Positions 1-4,931 of a DNA stretch of 5,140 bases are shown in pieces (within the stretch, counting starts at the first letter, position 1; each line of letters opens with the position of its first letter). The notes beneath the pieces were generated by a model. It was given only the letters and a program-made list of their open reading frames with translations, did no database searches and was not told the origin of the DNA. Position numbers and translations under genes: made by a program. Source of the stretch: Anaerolineales bacterium (lineage in GTDB: Bacteria > Chloroflexota > Anaerolineae > Anaerolineales > Villigracilaceae); NCBI GenBank assembly GCA_025966435.1, contig JAICRQ010000281.1, forward strand, positions 1-5,140, written 5' to 3'.

Positions 1-775
1 AGTCCACTTCCTGCATGTACCCGACGGGGCGATGACCGAACTTCTGTAAACAGAATTGTTCTTCGTCCTCTGTTTCTGCAAGATGCGTGTGCAGGTGCAC
101 GCCATACCCACGTGCCAGTTTCGCGGACTGCTTCATCAAGTCGCTGGTGACGCTGAACGGCGAGCACGGCGCCAGGACAATCTGCACCGTCGCACCGGGG
201 TTGGGGTCATGATACTGCTCAATCAGACGCTGTGAATCTTTGAGAATCGCATCTTCATCATCCACGACAGAATCCGGCGGAAGCCCGCCCTGCGATTGAC
301 CAAGGCTCATCGAGCCGCGCGATGCCTGGATGCGCAGTCCGATCTCCTGCGCCGCGGCGATTTCGTCGTCCAATTTTGAGCCGTTGGGGAAAAGATAGAG
401 ATGGTCCGAGGCGGTTGTGCATCCCGAAAGGGCAAGCTCGGCAAGAGCGGTCTGCGCCGAGGTGAAAATATCTTCTGGCTGGATGCGCGCCCAGATGGGA
501 TAGAGCGTCGTCAACCAGTTGAACAGATTCGCATCCTGCGCGGCAGGGATGGCGCGGGTGAGGGTCTGGTAGAAATGGTGGTGCGTGTTGATTAGTCCGG
601 GAAGGAGGATGTGGCCAGTGAGGTCTAAGACCTCATCGGCTGTAATTGGTAATTGGTTATTTTCGCCGACCTGCTCGATGAAGCCATCGCGAATAAAAAG
701 ACCACCGTCGGGAATCTCCCGCTGGTGGTCATCCATCGTAACGATGTGGGCGTTTTTGATGAGTAAAGTTGTCAT
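1..775 (-). CDS. 8-oxoguanine deaminase-like amidohydrolase (partial, C-terminus off the left edge)
   Basis: A metal-dependent amidohydrolase of the TrzN/guanine deaminase/8-oxoguanine deaminase group, expected to deaminate an oxidised or normal purine by hydrolysis in the cytoplasm. The ATG is at 773-775 and 258 codons are visible with no stop. The family is usually about 450 residues, so just over half is present. The N-terminal beta-rich segment (MTTLLIKNAHIVTMDD) runs into GLINTHHHFYQTLTRA at 60-75, where H65 and H67 form the HxH metal site. LALSGCTTASDHLYLFPNG (114-132) and APCSPFSVT (202-210) resemble 8-oxoguanine deaminases and the related hydroxydechloroatrazine ethylaminohydrolases. 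HLHTHLAET (227-235) supplies the third metal His (H231) and the proton-shuttle Glu (E234). The last metal Asp lies outside the window. No clear Shine-Dalgarno sequence precedes the ATG, but a promoter lies about 48 bases upstream. The fold and enzyme class are secure. The exact substrate is inferred from remembered family motifs and could be guanine or another aminopurine or triazine. Confidence 0.88.
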   Translation of the reverse strand, partial: MTTLLIKNAHIVTMDDHQREIPDGGLFIRDGFIEQVGENNQLPITADEVLDLTGHILLPGLINTHHHFYQTLTRAIPAAQDANLFNWLTTLYPIWARIQPEDIFTSAQTALAELALSGCTTASDHLYLFPNGSKLDDEIAAAQEIGLRIQASRGSMSLGQSQGGLPPDSVVDDEDAILKDSQRLIEQYHDPNPGATVQIVLAPCSPFSVTSDLMKQSAKLARGYGVHLHTHLAETEDEEQFCLQKFGHRPVGYMQEVD

Positions 776-822
776 TTAATTGAATAGGTTCAGTCGACTT
801 GAGCAAATTGTCTGACAAATCT

Positions 823-851
823 AGTGTAGCAAAAAAGGAGAAAGATGTCAA
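823..851 (-). promoter_or_regulatory. Sigma70-type promoter of the amidohydrolase gene
   Basis: On the minus strand a perfect -35 box TTGACA (plus-strand 846-851) is followed by a 17-base spacer and a -10 box TACACT (823-828, five of six consensus bases). It faces the amidohydrolase start at 775 and implies a leader of roughly 40 bases. This is the strongest promoter match in the window. It is seen by eye, with no expression evidence. Confidence 0.7.
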
Positions 852-1012
852 TTGAGGAGGCAAAATCAACAAATGGTTTCGTTCTGCAAAGCAATTAATG
901 AAGTGAAAATGCAAGGCGCATCCTCATTCATGGTTACACGCCAGGCAAATAGAATAACGTCCTAACCTAGTTGAGAAATTATCAATGAACCAGCGAGTGA
1001 AGGATATAGTTT

Positions 1013-1028
1013 CAGTATAGATATACTG
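1013..1028. promoter_or_regulatory. Perfect 16-bp palindrome, possible operator
   Basis: CAGTATA and its exact reverse complement TATACTG are separated by the two bases GA. The geometry suits a dimeric repressor. It lies about 155 bases upstream of the cyclase start and about 160 bases upstream of the amidohydrolase promoter, so which gene it would control is unclear. I do not recognise it as the operator of a known regulator. An AT-rich 7-bp arm can also arise by chance. Confidence 0.35.
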
Positions 1029-1182
1029 TAATTATCTTATACAAATAGACTTTTACCGCGGATCTATTTCCTTTTTACCCGCCTTGTATATTGCGGCTTG
1101 GTAATATTCAGACCGGACTTGTCCAAATCAGATTAGAATAAAGAAGAGAAGCGGTTTACTGATTGGTGTTCAGGAGCAATAC

Positions 1183-1797
1183 ATGGAGCGAAAAACACAG
1201 ACAGGCTATTTAATCCTTGCCGACATTTCCGGCTATACATCTTTTGTCGCGCAGACCGAGATCGAGCACGCCGATATGGCGTTGTCCTTTCTGCTGGAGA
1301 CTATCATAGAGAAATTGAGCAGTCTGCTCACCATCTCCAAGCTGGAAGGGGACGCGGTCTTTGCTTATGTGGAGGAAAGCAAACTGGAGGAAGCCAAATC
1401 CTTGCTGGAACTGATCGATCAAACCTACGTGGTATTTCGAGACAAGGCGCTGACGTTATACGCCGATGCAACCTGTCCTTGCCGGGCGTGCCGGGCGCTA
1501 CCTACGCTCGACTTGAAGTTCATGGTGCATCACGGCGAATTCATTATCCAGCAGGTGGCGGGCATCAGGGATTTGCTGGGGACAGACGTCAACCTCCTCC
1601 ACAGGCTCGCGAAGAACCGAGTCTCTGAAGCCACAGGCTGGAAGGGCTATGCTCTGTTCACAGAACAGGGCTTGGAACGGATGCAAGCGGAAAAAGACTC
1701 CTTCCTCCAGCAGACCGAATCGTATGAGCACCTGGGGGAGGTGGAGACCTATGTCATGGATCTGCATCCGCGGTATGAAGAGATGAAATCCTCGTAG
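1183..1797 (+). CDS. Class III nucleotide cyclase-like protein (DUF2652 type), likely active
   Basis: A 204-residue protein made almost entirely of a class III adenylate/guanylate cyclase fold, expected to make cAMP (possibly cGMP) from NTP in the cytoplasm. The two metal aspartates are D14 in ADISGYTSF and D57 in KLEGDAVFA. K53 (KxxGD) and D130, seven residues before N137, sit where adenine-selecting residues lie in classical adenylyl cyclases. NLLHR (137-141) supplies the transition-state Asn and Arg as NxxxR. A CPCRAC cluster (98-103) precedes the LKFMVHHGEF strand, and such cysteines are, as I recall, typical of DUF2652 proteins. No membrane segment, sensor domain or signal peptide is seen. 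The start is supported by AGGAG at 1172-1176, six bases before the ATG, and a terminator follows 20 bases after the stop. It stands alone as a transcription unit. The fold is secure. Activity and nucleotide choice are inferred from residues, and the annotation database often leaves this family unnamed. Confidence 0.85.
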   Translation: MERKTQTGYLILADISGYTSFVAQTEIEHADMALSFLLETIIEKLSSLLTISKLEGDAVFAYVEESKLEEAKSLLELIDQTYVVFRDKALTLYADATCPCRACRALPTLDLKFMVHHGEFIIQQVAGIRDLLGTDVNLLHRLAKNRVSEATGWKGYALFTEQGLERMQAEKDSFLQQTESYEHLGEVETYVMDLHPRYEEMKSS

Positions 1798-1817
1798 GGA
1801 AGAACAGGGAACATTTG

Positions 1818-1844
1818 CCCCGCCTGACGGCGGGGTTTTGTTTT
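1818..1844 (+). terminator. Rho-independent terminator after the cyclase gene
   Basis: CCCCGCC (1818-1824) pairs perfectly with GGCGGGG (1829-1835) across a TGAC tetraloop, followed by TTTTGTTTT. It sits 20 bases past the cyclase stop and separates that gene from the GGDEF gene. Confidence 0.88.
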
Positions 1845-1869
1845 GATCTCACAGCCTGCCAGATATAAT
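1843..1869 (+). promoter_or_regulatory. Probable promoter of the tandem GGDEF gene
   Basis: A perfect -10 hexamer TATAAT lies at 1864-1869. The -35 is weak: TTGATC at 1843-1848 with a 15-base spacer, or TTTTGA at 1841-1846 with 17. The site begins within the T-tract of the preceding terminator. Transcription would start near 1876, giving a leader of about 35 bases. Confidence 0.5.
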
Positions 1870-1910
1870 CTATGAAACTAACGTCTTGGTAGGTGTTTAA
1901 CAAATAAACC

Positions 1911-2990
1911 ATGCAACCAAACCTGCAAGCGCAATTTTCAGAGATCGATCTTCTGACAGGGTGCTGGAATCTTGTCCGCTTCTCAAAGGGAATCCAGACG
2001 AATTTTGGGAATGAGAACCTCGACTCCATCACGCTCGTCAGCATAGACATCCATCAGCTCCGGCGCGTCAACCGGCTGCACGGCTTCGAACGCGGCGATC
2101 AGCTCCTGCGCTGGCTGGGGATCGCCCTGCGCGATGAAATGGGCAACAATGTCTACCGCATTGCAGGGGAAGCATTTGTGATCGTCCTCGTCGGCGGCTC
2201 GAGAGAGTCGCATGACAGCCGGGCACGGGAGCTTTTTGGGCACCTCAACGACCAGGCGCAGCAGCTCAGCATGGAAATCCCGGTGGTCACGATGGCGGTC
2301 ATCCATTTTTCGGGCGGCACACCATTGAATATCGCGCTGGTCTGGAAGAACCTGAACGAACGGATGGAGCTGATCGATGGGGAAGAACCGTTCAAGATCT
2401 TCGATGCGGAGCCTCTGCCTGACAACGCGGAGATGATTCGCTCCATTGAACTGATGGCAGAGCGGATTCTCTCGCTGGGCTATATGCTGAACATCACATT
2501 CCGGCTGGCATACACCGACCCGGTCGGCAACCTGCCGAACCTGATCGCCACCCGCCGCAAACTGGACCTGACACTCGCAGAGGCGGAGTCAAAAGAGTCA
2601 GGCTTTAGCCTGTTTCTGATCGATGGCGACGACCTGAAACGCTACAATACGGTCAGCTATGCTGCCGGCGACAAGCTGATCAGCCAGATCGCGTCTGTGT
2701 TGATGGGGGCGATCCGTCCCGGCGATTTCGTCGGCAGGTGGCGCTTTGGCGATGAGTTCATCGTCCTTCTTCCGGATACCCAAATCAAAGAGGCAGTCCC
2801 TATTGCCGATCGAATCCGTGCAGGTGTGAAAGAGACCTCACAGACATGGCTGTTTCCGGTCACTGTTTCCGTGGGTGTGGTCGAGTACCCGCTCCATGGC
2901 AGGAGCGTGGATGACCTGGTCAACCAGGCAGAAGGAGCGCTGAAGAACGCAAAGAAGGCGGGAAAAAATAAAACGGTCGTGGCTGGATAA
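1911..2990 (+). CDS. Tandem GGDEF-domain protein (degenerate GGDEF plus variant GGDEF)
   Basis: A 359-residue soluble protein with two GGDEF folds, expected to act in c-di-GMP signalling (2 GTP to c-di-GMP) or to bind GTP. Domain 1 (about 12-165) begins DLLTG and keeps D46, N54 and D63 at the metal and guanine positions, but its signature is AGEAF (85-89), so it is probably inactive or regulatory. Domain 2 (about 200-357) begins YTDPVGNLPN and has DGDDLKRYN (238-246) with the metal Asp D238. RPGD (269-272) matches the RxxD inhibitory site, and RFGDEF (278-283) stands where GGDEF belongs. The first Gly is replaced by Phe and one extra residue precedes it. No membrane helix or sensor domain is visible. 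The ATG is the first possible start, because TAA lies in frame at 1905-1907. The only Shine-Dalgarno-like string, AGGTG at 1891-1895, is 15 bases away, so translation may be weak. Whether domain 2 still makes c-di-GMP is uncertain. Confidence 0.9.
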   Translation: MQPNLQAQFSEIDLLTGCWNLVRFSKGIQTNFGNENLDSITLVSIDIHQLRRVNRLHGFERGDQLLRWLGIALRDEMGNNVYRIAGEAFVIVLVGGSRESHDSRARELFGHLNDQAQQLSMEIPVVTMAVIHFSGGTPLNIALVWKNLNERMELIDGEEPFKIFDAEPLPDNAEMIRSIELMAERILSLGYMLNITFRLAYTDPVGNLPNLIATRRKLDLTLAEAESKESGFSLFLIDGDDLKRYNTVSYAAGDKLISQIASVLMGAIRPGDFVGRWRFGDEFIVLLPDTQIKEAVPIADRIRAGVKETSQTWLFPVTVSVGVVEYPLHGRSVDDLVNQAEGALKNAKKAGKNKTVVAG

Positions 2991-2992
2991 TG

Positions 2993-3025
2993 TGTCGTGT
3001 CAATGTCGTGCGTATGACATTGTGA
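2993..3025. promoter_or_regulatory. Inverted repeat and direct repeat over the -35 of the XRE gene; possible operator
   Basis: CAATGTC (3001-3007) and its exact reverse complement GACATTG (3016-3022) flank an 8-base spacer. The right arm overlaps the proposed -35 element at 3020-3025. A direct repeat TGTCGTG occurs at 2993-2999 and 3004-3010, one helical turn (11 bases) apart. There is no T-tract, so this is not an intrinsic terminator for the preceding gene. Its position suggests a binding site for a repressor, perhaps the XRE-type product of the gene it precedes. That link is inferred. Confidence 0.4.
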
Positions 3026-3047
3026 ATTTCGGTCAGCGTCCTACAAT
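3020..3047 (+). promoter_or_regulatory. Probable promoter of the XRE-DUF4870 gene
   Basis: A -35-like TTGTGA (3020-3025) and a -10-like TACAAT (3042-3047, five of six consensus bases) are separated by 16 bases. Transcription would begin near 3054, just ahead of the Shine-Dalgarno sequence. Confidence 0.5.
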
Positions 3048-3076
3048 GGGGTTATATTTACAAAGGAGAAGCACAT

Positions 3077-3658
3077 ATGAACCAACCCGACTTCGGACTT
3101 AAGATCGCGGAACTCAGGCAGCAGAAGGGGCTGACGCAGGAAAAATTGGCTGAGTACTGTGAAGTCAGCACCCGGACGATCCAGCGCATCGAAAGCGGCG
3201 AAGTAGAGCCGCGTGCATTTACACGGAACAGCCTGAGCAACATCCTTGCATTTGATTTTGGAAAAGAAAACACAAATAACCAGAGTCTCTGGCTGGCGCT
3301 GCTGCACTTGAGCAGTGCGGTCTGTACCGTCTTTCTCCCCCTACTGTTATGGTCCTGGAAAAAGGACCAGAGCTACAAAATCGACCGGCAGGGACGCGAA
3401 GTGTTGAACTTCCAGATCACGATCGCGCTGATCCTGTTTGCTCTGACGCTGCTCCTGATCGTCGTGCCTTCTGCCTTGTTGATGTGGCAGGGGTTGGATC
3501 GCGACGCCGGCATGATCGGCAACATTTTCACTCTCCTGCCTCCCCTGCCAATTGCCTTCCTGGCAATATTCACAGCATATCAGGCTGTGGTAAACACGGT
3601 CCGTGCGCTTTCTGAAAAGCCGATCCATTATCCGCTGAGTATTCCGTTCGTCAAGTAG
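3077..3658 (+). CDS. XRE-family helix-turn-helix protein with C-terminal DUF4870 membrane domain
   Basis: A 193-residue fusion of a DNA-binding head to a membrane domain. Residues 6-46 form a classic XRE/Cro helix-turn-helix: FGLKIAELRQQKGLTQEKLA, followed by the recognition helix around STRTIQRIESGEVEPR. Residues 70-190 match the DUF4870 pattern: W72, H77-L78-S79, a first helix at about 72-94 ending in WSWKKDQS, the motif GREVLNFQIT (106-115), and two more hydrophobic helices at about 114-137 and 147-175. The protein would sit in the cytoplasmic membrane with its DNA-binding end inside, a layout that suggests a membrane-tethered regulator. The signal it senses is unknown. The start is well supported by AAAGGAG at 3062-3068, eight bases before the ATG. 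Its promoter overlaps an inverted repeat, compatible with autoregulation, and a strong terminator follows. Both domain assignments are firm and the regulatory role is inferred. Confidence 0.88.
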   Translation: MNQPDFGLKIAELRQQKGLTQEKLAEYCEVSTRTIQRIESGEVEPRAFTRNSLSNILAFDFGKENTNNQSLWLALLHLSSAVCTVFLPLLLWSWKKDQSYKIDRQGREVLNFQITIALILFALTLLLIVVPSALLMWQGLDRDAGMIGNIFTLLPPLPIAFLAIFTAYQAVVNTVRALSEKPIHYPLSIPFVK

Positions 3659-3695
3659 TCCGGTCATGGCTCCCATAAACCATTAAAACAGGCAT

Positions 3696-3721
3696 AAACC
3701 CCATCGAAAGGTGGGGTTTTT
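3696..3721 (+). terminator. Rho-independent terminator after the XRE-DUF4870 gene
   Basis: AAACCCCATC (3696-3705) pairs with GGTGGGGTTT (3710-3719) around a stable GAAA tetraloop with one G-T wobble, and runs into TTTTT (3717-3721). It lies about 38 bases past the stop codon. Confidence 0.88.
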
Positions 3722-3800
3722 CCTGCTATCCCTTTCCCCCCAAGCTTCTTATGATTACAGGAATACACAATGAGCAAAGACAGCGTATTTGCGCTCAGGA

Positions 3801-3805
3801 AGGAG
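3801..3805 (+). promoter_or_regulatory. Ribosome binding site that fixes the start at 3811
   Basis: AGGAG, within the longer purine run AGGAAGGAGAG, lies five bases before the ATG at 3811. The in-frame upstream ATG at 3751 is preceded by pyrimidine-rich sequence with no Shine-Dalgarno. It would also add a polar 20-residue extension ahead of an otherwise N-terminal membrane helix. The 3811 start is therefore preferred. Confidence 0.8.
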
Positions 3806-3810
3806 AGAAA

Positions 3811-4383
3811 ATGGACAACACCACTACACTGATTCTTGTGGCGATTGTGGCCTTGATCGTCGGGGGGCTGCTGGTGATGGCATTCAACCGGTTTCAGCGG
3901 TCCCGGCGCCTGCGCGAACGATTTGGTCCCGAATATGAACGAATTGTAAATGAAGCAGGAGATCGACGAAAAGCTGAATCAGAGCTGGAGGCGCGGCTCG
4001 CGCATGTCGAGGCGCTAAACATCCGTCCACTCAGCGCGGAAGAGATGAATCGCTATTCTCTCGAATGGCAGGCGACCCAGGCAGAGTTCGTGGACGAGCC
4101 GCTGGCGTCACTCCAAAAGGCGGACCGCCTGATTCGGGAAGTGATGAAAGCAAGAGGCTACCCGGTGGAAGACTTCGAGCAGCGCGCCGCAGATATCTCA
4201 GTAGATTACCCTGAGCTGGTCGCTGACTATCGCGGGCTGCATATGATTGCTGTCAAAGAGGCAGAGGATGAAGTGAGCACGGAGGAAATGCGCCAGGCAA
4301 TGGTCCATGGGCGCGACCTGTTCGAAAATCTTATGCAGAAAGAAACACCCGAGACATCCACGGATCAAAAGGAGAAAATCTAA
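3811..4383 (+). CDS. Uncharacterised membrane-anchored protein (long form of a paralogous pair)
   Basis: A 190-residue protein with one N-terminal membrane helix (about 6-26, TLILVAIVALIVGGLLVMAF). A basic stretch (RFQRSRRLRERFG) follows, which should keep the C-terminal part in the cytoplasm by the positive-inside rule. Next come a charged, probably coiled-coil region (about 50-68) and a conserved-looking helical domain (about 72-176). Visible landmarks are IRPLSAEEM, W86, FVDEP (93-97), AD (104-105), YPVEDFEQRAADIS (117-130), STEEMR (156-161) and the RDLFENLM end. I recall similar membrane-anchored proteins in many bacteria without an assigned function and know no catalytic motif here. The stop overlaps the next ATG by one base (TAATG), so the two genes are surely co-translated, and the next product shares this domain. 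No solid promoter was found. A -10-like TATGAT lies at 3750-3755 without a good -35. The gene is secure but its role is unknown. Confidence 0.87.
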   Translation: MDNTTTLILVAIVALIVGGLLVMAFNRFQRSRRLRERFGPEYERIVNEAGDRRKAESELEARLAHVEALNIRPLSAEEMNRYSLEWQATQAEFVDEPLASLQKADRLIREVMKARGYPVEDFEQRAADISVDYPELVADYRGLHMIAVKEAEDEVSTEEMRQAMVHGRDLFENLMQKETPETSTDQKEKI

Positions 4384-4823
4384 TGAATGAAAACAGAGAA
4401 CAACAGATGGATATAGAGGAAACCTCTCGAGACGAAGTGGAACTCGAGGAACGTGAGCGCATCGAACGAAACGAGCAAAGAGCAGAAGAAAGAAGTGAAA
4501 CGCAAATAGCTGAACAGCGAACTCCAGCAAATACGATAGAGGACGAGCTTGAGCCCCTATTTGAAGAAGAAGCCGCTCGAAAATTCCGTTCGCGCTGGCT
4601 GGCGATCCAGAGCAAATTTGTGGATGACCCGCGTGATTCCGTCAAACAGGCAGATGAGCTGGTCGCCGATATCATCAAGGACGTCACGATGAACTTTGCC
4701 GACCGGCGCATCGGGCTGGAGAAGCAATGGAACAGTGGCGAGAACATCTCGACCGAAGATATGCGGGTCACACTAAAACGGTATCGCTCCTTCTTCGAGC
4801 GATTGCTCACCCTGGAGTCCTAG
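4383..4823 (+). CDS. Uncharacterised charged soluble protein (short form of the paralogous pair)
   Basis: A 146-residue protein with no membrane segment. Residues 1-50 are dominated by Glu and Arg and are probably disordered or a long charged helix. Residues 58-143 resemble the C-terminal domain of the upstream protein: W72, Q76, FVDDP (79-83), S86, QADEL (89-93), then STEDMR (123-128) and RSFFERLL (135-142). The stretch between AD and STE is 19 residues shorter than in the upstream copy and lacks the YPVEDFEQRAADIS block. The start shares a base with the preceding stop, and AAAAGGAG (4367-4374) lies eight bases before it, so translational coupling is expected. Expression in a fixed ratio and hetero-oligomerisation with the anchored partner are plausible but inferred. 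No known catalytic motif is seen. A double hairpin follows the stop. Confidence 0.85.
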   Translation: MNENREQQMDIEETSRDEVELEERERIERNEQRAEERSETQIAEQRTPANTIEDELEPLFEEEAARKFRSRWLAIQSKFVDDPRDSVKQADELVADIIKDVTMNFADRRIGLEKQWNSGENISTEDMRVTLKRYRSFFERLLTLES

Positions 4824-4831
4824 CGTCGCAG

Positions 4832-4900
4832 TCAATTCCGGCAGGGTTTTGCAGGAATTGAGAGTCTTTTTATAGACTCTGACAGCCCCTTCTTTTTATT
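4832..4900 (+). terminator. Tandem hairpins ending the paralogue operon
   Basis: Hairpin 1 pairs TCAATTCC (4832-4839) with GGAATTGA (4854-4861), continues through a 1x1 mismatch into GCA/TGC, and has a 6-base loop. Hairpin 2 pairs AGAGTCT (4861-4867) with AGACTCT (4874-4880) around TTTTAT. Base 4861 belongs to both stems, so they abut. T-rich stretches follow each stem (4867-4871 and 4891-4900). The T-run after hairpin 1 lies inside hairpin 2, so the two may be alternative or stacked structures. Most likely this is a terminator at the end of the two-gene unit. Confidence 0.6.
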
Positions 4901-4931
4901 CTAGTGATAAATCTTTTAAGGAGGTGCTGTG

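Larger units (their letters stand above)
776..1182. other. AT-rich divergent intergenic region
   Basis: This 407-base gap separates the leftward amidohydrolase from the rightward cyclase. It contains the amidohydrolase promoter (823-851) and a perfect palindrome at 1013-1028. A -10-like TAGAAT at 1134-1139 might serve the cyclase, but no convincing -35 sits 16-18 bases upstream of it. Two very short plus-strand reading frames (845-898 and 873-965) follow purine-rich Shine-Dalgarno-like strings, but neither is persuasive as a gene. No tRNA, rRNA or terminator was recognised. The base composition is distinctly more AT-rich than the flanking genes. Confidence 0.6.

Noticed and set aside
401..779. 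Two 64-residue plus-strand open frames across the amidohydrolase
   Set aside because: Both are antisense shadows of a well-conserved coding region and show no family likeness.
729..914. 61-residue minus-strand open frame across the amidohydrolase start and promoter
   Set aside because: It runs through the -35 and -10 elements and overlaps the amidohydrolase coding region in another frame. Its sequence shows no recognisable domain.
3001..3022. Inverted repeat read as a terminator of the GGDEF gene
   Set aside because: No run of T follows the right arm, and the repeat coincides with the -35 of the next gene, so an operator is the better reading.
3350..3369. Inverted repeat TGGTCC-8-GGACCA
   Set aside because: It lies inside the XRE-DUF4870 coding region, where codons for WSWKKDQS explain the sequence, and there is no T-tract.
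3751..3810. Upstream in-frame ATG that would extend the membrane-anchored protein by 20 residues
   Set aside because: No Shine-Dalgarno precedes it, the extension is polar and would bury the membrane anchor, and a strong AGGAG sits just before the ATG at 3811.
4331..4810. 159-residue open frame on the minus strand
   Set aside because: It lies antisense to the Glu/Arg-rich coupled gene. Its Ser/Arg-rich composition is what the complement of such codons yields, and the plus-strand frame has a Shine-Dalgarno and a paralogous domain.
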